This document shows positions 1-12,695 of a stretch of 64,000 nucleotides of DNA, piece by piece. Both the position numbers and the translations under genes were made by a program. Numbering within the stretch: the first letter of the stretch is position 1; each line of letters opens with the position of its first letter. Origin of the DNA: Bisporella sp. PMI_857 (lineage: Eukaryota > Ascomycota > Leotiomycetes > Helotiales > Helotiaceae); contig JAJSPD010000020.1 in NCBI GenBank assembly GCA_021307315.1, forward strand, positions 434,001-498,000. Direction: 5' to 3'. The notes under the pieces were generated by a model. The model was given only the letters and a program-made list of their open reading frames with translations. It was not told the DNA's origin and searched no databases.

Positions 1-1486
1 CCAATTTGAACCATTCAAAAGTGGAATTGAGTTGCTCGCGAGAGCGCGAGCGGTATGTCCTAGACCGCAGCGGGGGATCTTCATGGACAAGTCCTTGGGG
101 AAATGTCTCGTTCGCCGTGAATACTCGGCACTGCCAATAGATCTGGTCGCGGTGGAAGGAGAGGCTTCTAGGGGCCAAAAACGTCTCCTGGAAGCACCAT
201 GCACGCTTTGCAGTGAAACTTCCGTAGAGAGGTAAATTATTGGGCATGCAATTCAGTATTGTTCTTTGCTCGCTCTTCTCTTCCGTGAAAGCGAGAACCT
301 TGAGTCCTCGGTGGAGCTCGGTGTCTCTATCGAAGAAGCAGCCTATTGAACCTTGAAGGGGAAAGATGTCAACAGCAATTCCTCATCCATCCATCGCGGA
401 CCATACGTACCTTCCGGAGACGCCGATGCAACAATGTTGAGCGAGCAGGATGCGTAGATACTACCCATCATAACGGCCTCGCTCATCCAATCACCCACAT
501 CACCTTGGAGGATACATAATGTATCTATCCAAAGATACTGGAACCCTAGCCGGCGAGCAATCTTAATAGCGTCCTGGAATGTCTTCGTCAGGGACTCGAA
601 GGGTATTCGGCAGAGCATTTCATCAAGATTCTCACGCGTCGCTAGGATGGGCATGGGTATTCTACCCCAACAGTGAGTTAGGGTCGCATATTGTAACCTA
701 GCTCCTGAAACATCAATGTCTTCAGTGAGGCAGAGACGTATGTTTTCGTTGTCATCTGATATGTGAATCAGACGCCTTGGAAGTCGCTCCTCCATGATGG
801 AGGCTTGGCATGCTGAGTGCCGTTTGTGGCACAAGGAAGTCGAAGTTTGATCTCCCAAGCTAGTACACCATCGTATCCATTCTCGGGCTCTGTCCCAGGT
901 CACTTCATTGTCGGTCGTGTTGGCAATGAGAGGGATAGATTGGCGTTCATCGGACCCTAGAGAGTGTTGCCAAAACGGAGCTTGTCAGCCCTAATTCAAA
1001 GTATGGGATTTCGGCATGTGTGCGGTTTATCATATTTTTGAATCGAGGAGCAGTCGTCTTACCTGAAGAGTTGACAACATTTACGCAAGTATAGTCTCCA
1101 CCCCAGGCTCCTTCATCTTCATAGTTGATGTAGAGATACTGGTGGTCAGCTTGGTCGCCAAAAGGTACGATGCGCGGCCAACCCAGTGCATCCTCTCCTT
1201 TGAGAGCTATAACGTCCTTAAGACTCCTTCCGTTACCAAATCCACTGGTAAACAGACGGCAAGAACTACAGGATTTTGCGCTCTTCACAAGCCCTGACAA
1301 ACTGTGATGTGGGCTCTCCTCTTCCCAAGACTCATGACCGTCTTTCCGTGGCCTCAGGTACCAGCGATCGAAGATGTATTGGCATTTCTCACAGATGCAC
1401 GTCTGCTCGTCTGGGGCAGCCTCTTGTTCGGCGAGGGGGTGGGTATGTGCATGTGCCATAGTTGGTGATGGATGGAGCCCAAGCAT
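1..1486 (-). CDS. HET-domain (heterokaryon incompatibility) protein, 3' end beyond the window
   Basis: HET proteins act in fungal non-self recognition and can trigger cell death after fusion of unlike hyphae; that is known of the family, not shown here. I place exons at 1486-1063, 956-411 and 342-1 (open at the edge). Intron 957-1062 has GTAAGA and TAG ends; intron 343-410 has GTACGT and TAG ends. Splicing restores the HET core: YATLTHCWG, then GFQYLWIDTLCILQ, then SPEGCFFDRD across intron 2, then KRAWCFQETFLAPRSLSFHRDQ and IYWQCR with ANETFPQGL. About 145 residues of cysteine-bearing N-terminal region precede the core (CICEKC, CSSCR). ATG 1486 is used; ATG 1459 is an alternative. Intron phases close and no in-frame stop is seen in the spliced reading, so the visible part looks functional. 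A second HET gene, broken, lies at 33.7 kb. Confidence 0.85.
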
Positions 1487-3450
1487 TCGTGATGTGGCTA
1501 TAGAACTAGTGATGGCGTCGCGGAAAGCGAAAAAGAACCTTGCTATTTTAAATCAGAAGTATAGCTACTTATATACTACTAAAAAGTAGATCTATCCTAA
1601 CTTAGTCCATCATTCTCATATGACTTATAATTTCGAGCGGACGCCTCCGCGCTATTATTAGTGCATGTGGAGCCTAGTTCTGTGGCTCTCTGGCCGATAT
1701 TTAGCGAGGCCCACCCTGTGTTGTGTGATTCACAGGCAACCAGAGCTATGTACATTACGCAGTTGTACGGCGCCATTCAACCTTTACGTTCGCCCACCAG
1801 TTTTCTTCCTCAAGCATGTTTTTTATCCTTAAAGTCACCCCCTTATCCGAGGCGCAAGTAGAACCACGTGATTTGAGGCTATCCTTATTGGAAGCTTCCT
1901 CGTGGGTAATGTACTTTCCACAACCCATGGAATCAAAGGCTCTTTAGATTTCGTGAAGCGGACTGCGCTGGTATCAGTTTAGTGGCTGCATAAATACAAT
2001 TTTCAAGTTTTCTAGAATCAGGTATGAAACATATGCGCGGATTTACCGCTGGGTCGGACGAATCGCCATGGCTGAATGCATCGTCCATGCGACTCTTGCC
2101 GCGACTTCTCAAAAGAGTTTTCACAGCAGATCGTGGGTTTCCGGTTTAGCAGTAGGCTCTCCTATCTCGATAAAAGACTTGAGCTGATCAAGTAAGACTA
2201 TATCAATCATGACTGCAATCTATATCTCGTCCACAAGATTTGTAAGACGACACTCTTGTAGTTTCTTGACATGGTATTTGGCCGGTCTGCCTAGAGTTCA
2301 TCTGAAATAATCGTCGATGAAAGCCGGTGCGCCGCCGTGGTTAATTACGGGTTAGTTGACAAGGTCAGAGTTGAAAATGTCAAACAGTATAGGAGATACT
2401 AAGGAGCGTTAAGATTGACCGGCGGATGGGATTTCTTTCGCTGGAGTGCTGAAACCGTCAATTTGTATGCTTGCTTGACGTTCTTCCATAAGGCTGTGGA
2501 CTCGTTTTCTGGCGATTGATGGGATTCTCTTTCTCTTAGCCGAGGGCCCAGTGATTCTTTGCTAATTCCATTGAATGCCCTTTCAGATCGGACGGTATGC
2601 ATCTAGTCTATGTAACGCATGTGTCTTGTATTCTTATTGAGAGACAAATGCAATAAGGTGGTGGACTTGCTGATCATTTATTACTGATGGAATCCCAGGC
2701 TTTTTAGAATGAGTATCATATAAATCCGTACACGCCTTTTAAACTTAGCGTTGTGTAAAACCTAGCTGTCTTGCAATGCGATGATAAGTCCATTTTGAAC
2801 AGTGTTGTATTGTGTGACATCGAATACGCTGACTAACAATTAGGTCCACTTTTTCCAAGATGAGTTCTTGAAGCGAGCCCCTATTCAGAATTAGACTTTT
2901 GCTTTTACATCGTGACACTATAATACTAGGGTGTTAAAGTCAAGGGTTCGGAACATCGAGGCGTTATTTCTTTCCAGTCGCTTTTTCTCAACTGTCTCAT
3001 AAACCACATTGGTTTATTACATTAAATTCTCTTGAGGTCATCCGCTTATGCTGTGGTGCCTTTATATGTGCGCGTCATGCCGTGGCGTAGTGATGACGAT
3101 GATTTTTTCGGACCAAAATATGGATTAATCCACTACGATGTTGCCTGTTATTTCCGCGTAAGTGTGCATTCAATCATTAATAGTTCATAACCTGACCATT
3201 TCCAGTATCGCGGCATTCGGATAGAATGTCATTCACCATTAAACACATGGTAGAGCCAAGCGACGATCGAGATAGGCTCGATCACACCCAAATCGATGCT
3301 GCTGGTCAGGTACAACTACTTTCCGACCTACCAGGCTCGAAGTTACACAGGAGAGCCATACCGAGTATCCTCCTACCGGCCTTTCTCCCCAAGGTGGCAA
3401 GCTAAAACGTCTATTCCGGAAATCAGATAAGATAATACTCCACATCACTG
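1487..3450. other. Gene-free stretch with HET 5' flank
   Basis: Two kilobases without a convincing gene. Short open frames occur on both strands but show no family motif and no splice-linked continuation. The first few hundred bases must hold the promoter of the minus-strand HET gene. I see no repeat or transposon signature that I can name. Confidence 0.5.
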
Positions 3451-3451
3451 A

Positions 3452-5360
3452 TGAGCCACCGCGACAGCACCCATACTAGCCAACGCCTCAGACACAATAT
3501 TGGACGCAAGATTGATCCATGACACGCCTCGGATCGAGAAGCATAGTCTCAAAGACTTTGCGCACCGCCCCGTTTCGACGGTAAAATTAAAGGCCAGCGG
3601 ACAGGGCGGGCACGAGGTCGCGAAGAACCTCGTCGCGTCGGAGATTAGCCATGGCGCCGACGTGCAGCTTTTGAAGGCGCACGATGAAGCAGAGCGGGGC
3701 TCCGCGAGGGGGGAAGATGAGGCAAAGAATAAGGTGCGGGTTGAGGTGCTGTTGTGGGAGCGGCAGGATACCTTTGTGATGTGGACGATGGAGAGACGTG
3801 TCGCGAAGGTCCGGCCCTTGCCTGTTGGGACGGTGCCGGTGCGCTCGAGGGGAGATTTTAGAGTCGTGCGGTCGAATGGGAGGATAGAGACGGATTGGGA
3901 AGGATGGGCTCGTTACGTATGCTTTTGAATTATCGGGAAAGGATGTGTTTCTGGTGCTGATGAGTGATAGGCCCTTCGGTTTTATGCCGAGAAATATGGT
4001 GCTCAATATATCGAATACGGCTCGTCGCCTCCTAAACCCAGCAAACAGACTTTGGTGCCTAATATCGAGAGGCTCTTGATCGCGTCGGCGCCGATCCAAG
4101 TATTTATCATGTCTGTTCGTCGTGTATGTCGCTGGGAGGATCAAAGCGAAACTCTAAAATTCCTCGGTTTATATTTGATTTTTTGGGGATGTGATTTGTA
4201 AGTTGGCCCACCTGAACCTATAAATACACTTTAATGATGTAGATCTAGCTGACAGCACTGGTATACTTCATTCTCCGTCGACGTTCTTCCCTCCAAAAAT
4301 TGAAGATCTGCGGGGAATCTCATAAGAGTGGAGAGTATGGAGTAGACGGCGATGAATCTATCTGAGTTTATTGAGGAAGCTTGGTTTGATCCTCTCATTG
4401 GAGATGTAGGACCTTGTTTGATGGTACAGCTTGCAGATTTAGCAAATCTGATGGAGACGGTGAGGAAGTGAGTCATCTACATGGTAATTTGAGTTTTGGC
4501 GCAGTTAAGTTTAATAATTCCTTTACAGCTTCTACAAATGGAGAGAGCCAACCCAGACAGCCATAGCACTTGGCATTCTCACAATAGGACTGCCCGCGGT
4601 ACATTCACACCAACACGCATCCTCGTCCGCTCTTCAAGCTTTATGTTTGGCTTCATTTTCTTCGGCCTCTTTCCCATCGGAAGCCGATACCCGAAATATC
4701 GACTTCTAGCATCACCGATAAAATGGCTATTGTGGAATATTATTTCTCATGGTATTCTTACTCCTTCCCCAATTTCTTGAAACCACAATTGACCCGGCCC
4801 AGCCGAATGGTCCATTATATCCCTACAAGCCGAAGCAAAACGGCATAAATATCCCACCTCCGGCCCACAAGACCCCTCAAATGCACAACGGGAACCCGAC
4901 ATAGGGGGCTACAGAGGACCGCCCACAATCGCAGACGGCACGCCTCTGGTCCCTCCGCCACCACCTACTACTAGTGCCCTGGGAGAAGACTACGGCTCTT
5001 ACAGCTGAACATACACCTCGGTCCCGGGGAAGCTAATCCTCAATTCGCAGGGTGTCCGCTTCGTCGCCTCAATCGCGCATAAAGAGAATTTCTTCCTTTC
5101 GTACCATAATATTCAGCGGCTAGAGAAGGTTTTCAGGGTGGTGGGCAAAGGCCTGAAGAAAGTGAGCAAGTAGACCGGGGATGATTTGAGGATCGTCGGG
5201 GTGGGGTTGTGGGGCATAGTCCGGTGCGGTGGCAGGTTGTTTGGTAGATTTGGGATCGGGGAGGATCGGTGGTGCAAGGGGCTTATGGCTGCCTATGGAC
5301 AATCGGTTTGAGAGCAACATCTGTGGAATAGCTTGAAATGAAACGTTCTTATACACGCGC
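3452..5360 (+). pseudogene. Decayed DUF3292-like (GRAM/peroxin-like) membrane protein gene
   Basis: Successive fragments follow the order I know from fungal DUF3292-type proteins: DWEGWARY, then across a GTATGC...TAG intron (3917-3970) RFYAEKYGAQYIEYGSSPP, LLIASAPIQVFIM and a tryptophan-rich membrane segment to about 4197. LSEFIEEAWFDPLIGDVGP starts near 4370. After a GTGAGT...CAG intron come NFYKWREPTQTA, a membrane stretch and SRYPKYRLLASPIKWLLWN. After a last intron (4751-4802) comes HAEWSIISLQAEAKRHK and a GRAM-like beta-rich end. Lesions are clear: a TAA and frame change after KIEDLRGIS near 4320, a frame change near 4600, TGA at 5006-5008 and TAG at 5171-5173. Intron borders are still readable, so decay is probably recent. 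The family name is from memory of the pattern and less certain than the pseudogene status. The start is not defined; 3452 is the first base after an in-frame stop. Confidence 0.65.
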
Positions 5361-5672
5361 TATAGCTCACTGCAAGGAATTTATGTGAAAAGATCCTGTT
5401 AAGCGATGTCAACATCGCTATATCCGTATTAGGACGTTTGTGAAGAGGTAGAATATTGCAAAGATAGCCTGTTAATACGATATTTATTCTTCATATAAAC
5501 AACTCTAGCCATAAAACAAAGACATCACATTGTCTCGCTTCCATTATAACAAATCATTATCCATCATCATTTGCACAACAGTGCAACCCAGCATAATAGT
5601 ACAATCCAGAGATACACCAAACTCCAAACAGATCCTCCACTTTATTTTCCGTACGGCCAGCGAGGCGAGATA

Positions 5673-8179
5673 TCAATTGAAGTCAACCGTGCCAGCGGGC
5701 CGAGTCCGCTCTAACCTCCTTCGCCTCCTCCGTTCATCCGGGTTCTCGCTTCCGCTTGGACTCATTCCGCTCCACGTCCCATGACTCTCTGGACTCCCTA
5801 CACTACCCGCGATTCCGCTTGCTGCCGGTCTTTGCTCACCACTGTAGTACGCTGAGTCCTTTGCTGGTCGCCTTCCCTTGGCAAACGCTGGATTTGGAGG
5901 ACTTAATGGGGTCATTGCCGGTCCTGCTAAGCCAGCTTCGGCCTTCTTCTCCGCTTCGAGTTCATTCTCTCTACGATCTCGACGGTATCGTCTATTGTTT
6001 GAAGCGGTATCTGTACCTGACAAACTTGACACGGACTCGGCTCGTCGTCTTCGACTTGATTTCCGCGCTTCTCGTTCTGCGTCAGCTTCAGCGCGTGTCA
6101 GACGCCGTAATGTGACGTTACGGTCCGCATCGCCGTGCATTTTGACCTTGACGCTTACTGGTGGGCTCACTACATGCGTATCATCTCTGCTGCGACTCCT
6201 CCTTCGTGCTTCTTCTTGGGCTGCTAAGCCTGCTGCACTAGCTGCAGCTGCAGCGGCTTCATTTTCCCGTCTTCTTCGAGAAGAATGCCGTCTGTGAGCG
6301 TTTCCACCAGCAGAGAAGTACTGCTCACTGCCAGACCCAGGCTCAGGGAAGAATTGTTGAGGTGGCCTATCAGACTCGAGGTTTGTAAACTGTGGCTGAG
6401 GGGGTGGTGGTATGGAGGTATCAATAGTGCTTTGATGGAGTTGGGAATTGCTCCGTCCACCTGACATAGCCGCACCAGCCAGAGTACTGGGCACAGGCGG
6501 AATGGTACTGGGTCGAATCCGATGGCGGTCATCGAGTACAGAGCTCAGATCGGAAGATTCTGTTCGTGAAGCTCTTCTGCCTTGCCGACGTCCACCTGGA
6601 AACCCATCACCTGTATATTTTGCCGGAGTCTTTCCTTGCCGGGCAAGTCGCTCTTCTTCAATCCTACGATCTTCTTCTTCGCGGTCTAGACGGTCTTGTT
6701 CCTTGCTCTTGCGACGGTCGCGCCATTTCTTTGCTGCCCAACCAAGACCTACGCCGGCTAATATTCCATTACGTGTACCATGGTTCGAACGAGGTCGGCG
6801 GGACGGAGACAGAGTAGAGTCGTATGAATAATCTGCTGAGTCGAAAGAATGTCGTCTTTCAGGTCGTGTCTTGATTGGTCGAGGTTCGGCAGCTGAAATT
6901 GCTGCCGCTGCAGCCACTGGACCTCCTGGGCTTGGTAAAATTCCACCCGGTCGGCGACCTTCTTCCATAGTCTCGACTCTGTGAGTCTCGATATCACTCT
7001 CGCTTATGGAGCTATGTCGTCTTCGCCGCTTAGAAGGTGTCTCTTGCGCAACCGAGGAGTAGTCATCTCCATGCTTTTTGTCTTGTCGCCGATCGTACCA
7101 ACTCTTTGCCAATGCTCCAGCGCCTAGAACACCTACTCCTTTCATCACCTTACCGAAGAGTCCTCCACTCTCCTTCTTGGTTGTGTACTTCTCTTCCTCA
7201 ATGAAGCTACCACTGTCTCTCCGTGACCCGCGTCTTGATGGTATGACTTCCACTCTGCTTCGACTTTGGCTTCGACTTCGACTCCTCTCTCTGCTCTTGC
7301 GTCGATTTCGAGCAAGCAGCGCTGCAATCCCAGCCCCTGCAGCCAATGGACCAAGCCAGCCTCTCCCTCTTTTCTTCTCCGGAATCACCGTTCCTTCATG
7401 CATGCTGGTTCCTCCGTACGTACTGGCATAATTATCACCGCCAGCGGTCGGCAATGCCCGGTATGAGAGCACAAACCAGAGCACCAGCAAGAAAAACATC
7501 CACAAGGCGTACAGAACGAATGTAAATTTTGGACTTCCGTAGAGTGTCAGTCCAAGAGGAATTTGCGCGAATGCAAGCAAGGCAACTGTTCTGCCTAGCC
7601 ATTGATGCAGTACTAATTTGACCGGAAGCTTCTTCCTGGCCTTCCCTTTCTCTCTTCGATATATCCAGCCACCTCCAATTGCTTGTGCAAGTATAATGAC
7701 ATATATTGCCACACCAATACCATGATGTGGATTCGTAAGACTGCGTTTGGGGCCAACAGCAATCATGCCGAGCACAAATATTACTGTGGCCAATCCTAGG
7801 GTCATTATTTGTAAATAGATATGTATCTTCAAGGCTCGAGCGGCATGTCGGTAGTAGCTGGCTATGAGGATGGCTGCCGGAACAATGAAGAGGAAGGTTA
7901 TGACCGCTAGGACTCCGTGGGCTAGAATAAGGTTATGGTACTGAGGCATATCCCGAAATCGGTTGCCCATTCCTGTTTGATATCAGTTTTCCGATTCTGC
8001 AGGTCTTAATCTATCTCTTGAATCTTACCATTGTATCGCATGGTATCAAAATTGAGTCCCATTAAGTTTGGCAGCAGGAACGTATTCCTCTCCGAATCCC
8101 AGGTGCCATCCCCAACATACAAGGTATTCGATGAATATTGGCTGCTCCCGGCGGGAGACAGCTCAGGCGCTGGCGCCAT
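5673..8179 (-). CDS. Cytochrome b561-like membrane protein with long charged C-terminal tail
   Basis: Two exons: 8179-8029 and 7972-5673, joined across a 56-bp intron (GTAAGA...CAG), giving 816 residues. Residues about 64-221 form five predicted membrane helices. Histidines sit where b561 proteins bind haem: LAHGV (His69), KIHIYLQ (His101), NPHHGIG (His133/134) and LHQWLGR (His173). Such proteins move electrons across membranes; donor and acceptor cannot be read from sequence. The remaining 590 residues are low-complexity, rich in Arg, Ser and Glu, with RS-like tracts and no recognisable domain, probably cytosolic and disordered. The short N-terminal exon (residues 1-50, containing YVGDGTWDSERNTF) has no clear signal peptide. 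ATG 8179 is chosen because splicing gives an uninterrupted frame; an internal ATG at 7970 would drop exon 1. It converges with the DUF3292-like pseudogene, about 310 bp away. Confidence 0.85.
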
Positions 8180-10151
8180 GACGACAATGTGTCGCCAATT
8201 GGCAGTAGAGTTAATCCAGGTCTAATCGCTATTCTATATCTCAGGAATGCGGATAGATAGTGTAGTGTTGTCTTTTGGAATGTTGACTTTGGATCTGGAG
8301 TTGAAAATTGGCAAGGATGATTTCTGCTTGCTTATCAAATCGTAAACAGCGCGATAAGCCCCGCCGTTTCCTATGGCAACCGCGCTTCTCGCCTGTTAGA
8401 CACTATGGAAATTGCTTTAAAGCAATTGACATTAATTCTCATAGACGGATTTTCGCAATATGGAGAAAGAATAAGCAGAAAGGAAGTATCAGCAACAAGT
8501 GTGGGTTCGTTCGCGGGGTGATGAGGTGTCGCTTCCGTACTGCTGTTAGGCGTGCATTGTGCATCTATAGATTTGTCCAATGATGCTTCAAGAACTCTGA
8601 CCAGACAACCATCACCTGCCCTTGCTGCAGGTCAGACCATCCCTGACCAGCGCAGCCTCTCGACGCAACATTTCTGCTCAGCTTCAGTGCAATACAGTAA
8701 CTGCTGGCAACATACAGAAGGAATCAGCTCAATCATGATCGCAAACGAACATATTAACGCAACTTGCCGAGATACTAGTTTGATGTCTAGCAATACATCT
8801 GCCACTGCCTAATAAGCTATTAGCTCGGTTCACATGGTGATGCTGTACAGCGAAGTCTCAGCATTTTTGCAAACACAAAGTGGGCGGGAGGATGGAGATG
8901 AGACCAGCATCAACACAACGAGGATGGGAAGATACAAAGGGCTCAAGCTGCTGTCATTCGTTCCCCGGTGCAAGGCCAAAAGAATGAGAACGCATCAATG
9001 AACCAAAAAGATTTGGTCTATGGTCACTATTCCAAGGACATCACTACCTGGCACACAATCCAGAACAGTCTACAGTAGGCGTATGTTTCTTATTCGTCTA
9101 TGTACCAGATTTGGGTCTATGTGGAAGATAGTGGCTGTCCCAAGGATGCAAAATATAGAAATTTAGCTATCGGCTGCTCCACCTTACGTGTATAGGGATA
9201 TGGAATACCATGGCTTTCTTTTTATTATTTATCTTAAGAATGGTTTTTCCTATAAAGGTGTTCATTTTGACTACCAAGTGACGGGTGAATGCCGACTTGA
9301 TTAATAACCAAAGATTCTGCAAATTTAGATCACCAGTACCATGCATAAATTCGTTTTGATTCTGATCTCATTACAATTCAAGCATGATATCAATGCTACG
9401 GAATGCGGAACAATTTTAATGGCTATGGCATCTATGATATATGACATGTCTTTACCTCCTCATTGCGCTCTACCTCTGCCAATCAGAGATCATGGGGGAA
9501 GAGCTGGTTTGACGATAACCTCGGTTCAACTTTGGCAGGGGTTTGCTCATCTTCATTCAATTCGGGCGAATCCCCATTTTCTCACCTGATAGGCGCATTA
9601 GGGTTAAGTTCAACGGCTAGGCGCGAATCAAGTCAGTCTCCAGGAGCATTTGATGGGCTGGGAGTAACTCACAAGTAATTTTCATCATTTACCCAGTACT
9701 TGGTTAGAGTCCACGCTTCAGTCTAGCCGATGCATTATTATATGCTGTCTCAAACTTGACCTTACAACTGTTTTGAAGCATCAGTATTGTGGTCAAGGAA
9801 GAACGGGGACAATTACCCTCGAGCTGAAGCATTGTCACGAATCCGAATCCGGTGCCTGGTGTAAACTAATAGATAGGTTTTATTATAAGGATTCTAAGCT
9901 AAATGACCCTCAATAATCAGAATTACCCAATTTCCAATTCAAGTACCGGCCTTCTATTGTCCTACTACATAATTTTTGTAGTCAGATTGCCAGGGGTAAC
10001 ATTACATAGTACCAAAATGCAGTTGGCACCATTAAACTAGTCTCTTCTCTCCCTCTTAATACAGTTAATTGCCTTGTGAGGTTTATTGTATCTCGATCTG
10101 GGAACCGTTCACTACGAAACTCTTTTATTCAGTAACCTAGCCAATTGTCGT
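8180..10151. other. Gene-free stretch
   Basis: No ORF here has a recognisable motif. The proximal few hundred bases are the promoter side of the b561 gene. The rest is moderately AT-rich with no repeat family I can identify. The right edge holds the 3' end of the P450 relic. Confidence 0.45.
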
Positions 10152-11710
10152 CTACCATGGGATGCGTTCCAGTCTCTCACACAAAAGCCCGATAGTTTCA
10201 ATATCAAGCAACTTTTTCTCTCCAATATTGCGAGGACATAGCTTCACTTGAAGATCGCGGCCTTGCTGAAAATCCACCAGCCCTAGAGTTGGCTTCCCTT
10301 CATCGGGAACCGGAAATGGCTGTGATAAAGGAGCGAGCACTATATCAAACCTGCTCAATGTCAAAGCAATAAAGGCCAATGTTGTATATTTCGCTAGAAG
10401 GCGCCCCGAGCACAACAACGTTCCTCCCCCAAATAGTCGGAGGCTGGGATGTCGCCGAAGCCCTGGATATTTAGTGAAGCGTTCTGCATTGAAGTCTGTA
10501 GCATCGTGGCCGAATGTCTGGCGGTTGAGATGTAACCGACGCTAGGGCGTCGTGATGCGGTTCCCCTTTCGCAGGGTCTTACCACCCAGTTCAATGTCTT
10601 TGACAGAGAACGAACAAATGCGGCCGATGCAGTGATTCGAAGCGTTTCTTACAAGATGCTAGTGAGCTTGGGACAGGAATGAGAAGGTAGGCAACGCCTA
10701 CACCTTTCTCGGACATCGCTGATCTGGTTTCATCGCGGATCTCCTCAATTGGATTAGGTTGGAACAGAAGGTATGAGAGCATCCAGAAAGGTGCTTTTCG
10801 AGTATTGGGGTTGATACTGAGGAGTGTTCAGGAAAGGGCATTAATCCAGATACGGGGTAACTCGCCTCCAATACTTCTGGAAGAAAATTATCGCCTGATC
10901 GTTTCTGAGACTTTCAATCTTTCCATCTCCTTTTCAAGTACCAATATTAGCTATGCAGCACCATCTCTTTCCTCAACTGCTATTGAAAATAGCGTTTCAT
11001 GGCATCCTGTATTTTCGATTCATTTCTGAGCATCCCCCGAGCAGAGAGATGGGGCACTGGCGCAACACTTGCCAGCAGGCGGCGCCGGATTCTTGGGAAA
11101 TCCGGATCATGTTTGGTTCTACCACTTCGAGCTTCTTTCCGAAATAAACATCTTGACCATAGTCTGCAAAAACCCTCACAATCCACTCGAAAAGGGAGGC
11201 AGTCACAGCGTTTTCTTCTCTGGCTGTGACGTACGAATAGTTTCGCTCAGTGACGATGGATTCAAGGGTCATGTTGCGATTCAGTAAGTCGATTGCGGGG
11301 TTTGCCAAGTCCTCGAGTTGCTTTCTGGGGTATAGCTGTCGACCTGGAACCTCTTCGCCAAACACCACAAGTCTTTATACTTCGGATATTGGCTCCCTTG
11401 GTTGTTCCGGCCCTGGGTCTGGAAACTTTAGGAATGCCATCTTGTGTATAACCGATCATGCGGAAAACTTCCACGACAAAGATATTGTAAGATAAAGAGT
11501 TATTGTTGATTTTATAGGTTGCAGTGACGTCGTTGGCGTCCGTCAAGATATACCATTTTTGCCCTGCGAGTGTGACTGTGAATGGCTCTCTGGTGCCAAG
11601 AAAGTATAATCTACGTGTGTATTAGATAATTTTCACTCTATTTGTGTTTTCTTTCTTTTTTAAAGCCTCCTTGTTCTGAAAATATCTACTCATATCTGGC
11701 TGATGTCAGA
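10152..11710 (-). pseudogene. Cytochrome P450 pseudogene
   Basis: Read right to left, scattered frames give a P450 in order. First come RYFQNKEAL near 11690 and REPFTVTLAGQKWYILTDAN near 11560. The B-C helix region follows with VPGRQLYPRKQLEDLANPAI, then helix I/J with PFWMLSYLLFQPNPIEEIRDE near 10750, and helix K ETLRIT (ExxR). RRLHLNRQTFGHDATDFNAE follows, then the haem loop FGGGTLLCSGR near 10420 and a normal C-terminus ending at 10152. Frame changes occur near 11350 and 10620. In-frame stops include a TAA just before ETLRIT and a TAG before RRLHLNRQTFG. The cysteine ligand and ExxR are present, so damage is by frameshifts and stops, not loss of the core. The subfamily resembles fungal CYP7/CYP8-like enzymes, a weak guess. 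Neighbouring oxidoreductases suggest a former shared pathway. Confidence 0.85.
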
Positions 11711-12695
11711 AGTTGCGATGAATTATGATAGAAGATCTCAAATTCCCTTCTATGAGTCGATACTAGAGCTTCAATCATCGGAATCTTAGTTGGGTACCAA
11801 TGATTGGTATCCAGTATGGCTATCTTTCGGATCAAATGGGGACAGAGTCGGGTAGATTGTGAATCGATACAGCCGTCATAAAAGGAGTAAAAGCATAGCT
11901 GTGGTTGGCCAAGCGAATTTTAAATGTGCGTAAGGATGCCGATCAGGAACGAAGCATATGATATTTCCATAATTCCAAGTCCTTGGCTGGAAGGTTGGTG
12001 TGATCGAGGTGTGTTGCGAGGCACATGCTGGTTGGCGGTGATCTATATACAAATATAAGCATTTTGAAGAGATTTTTATCGTATATTGTTGTTGTTGTTG
12101 TTGGAAGGGAAGAAGCCTCAATATTCCTTTCAACTAATCCAAGCACAGAGGATAACCCACTTATACGTCGAGCCCTCAATATTTCGATATATTGTGCAAC
12201 AGAGTGGCGGAAGGGCAGATGAGAGCTGGTTCTAGGAAGCAATTGAATATATATCTAAATCGCATACCTCATTAACTAATAACACACCTGTCGATGCTCA
12301 CCAAACAAGCCGACTTCGCTGGACAGGTTACTACGTAGTGAGTTTTGTGATTGGTGAGGAGGCGGTCGCATATCAACCCTCTCCCGGTGCATTAAGATAT
12401 TACAGGTGCATACAACTAAATGGTATGCACATGCAGGAATGTTAGAATATGTAGACACTCGAACCAATCAATCACTCAATTACAACCAACACAACAAACA
12501 CAATGATACCTGCACTCACCCTACATCAAACACTCTCTTGTAGGGAGCCATAGCAATACTCACTACCAGCTCCCAGCCTTCAAATTGTCGATCTCAGCAT
12601 AGCTCTTCTAAACATATAATTTTAAATTGTATATTCTCAAAAGTTTCTCAGTTGCAGTCACAATCTTGTGTCACGTTGCTGACCACTCGAATAAA
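11711..12695. other. Intergenic region between the P450 relic and FAD oxidoreductase
   Basis: No gene is recognised. Part must be the promoter of the plus-strand FAD oxidoreductase at 12696. It contains a short TTG microsatellite at 12086-12103. The P450 membrane anchor, if any remains, would lie at the left end but I cannot recognise it. Confidence 0.4.
12086..12103. repeat. (TTG)6 microsatellite
   Basis: Six uninterrupted TTG units in the intergenic DNA upstream of the FAD oxidoreductase. No function is implied. Confidence 0.9.

Noticed and set aside
3587..4144. 186-codon minus-strand frame
   Set aside because: It lies opposite the DUF3292-like relic, whose plus-strand exons match family motifs; the minus frame is Pro/Arg-rich shadow.
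5756..7466. Several plus-strand frames of 80-140 codons
   Set aside because: All are opposite the low-complexity tail of the b561 gene.
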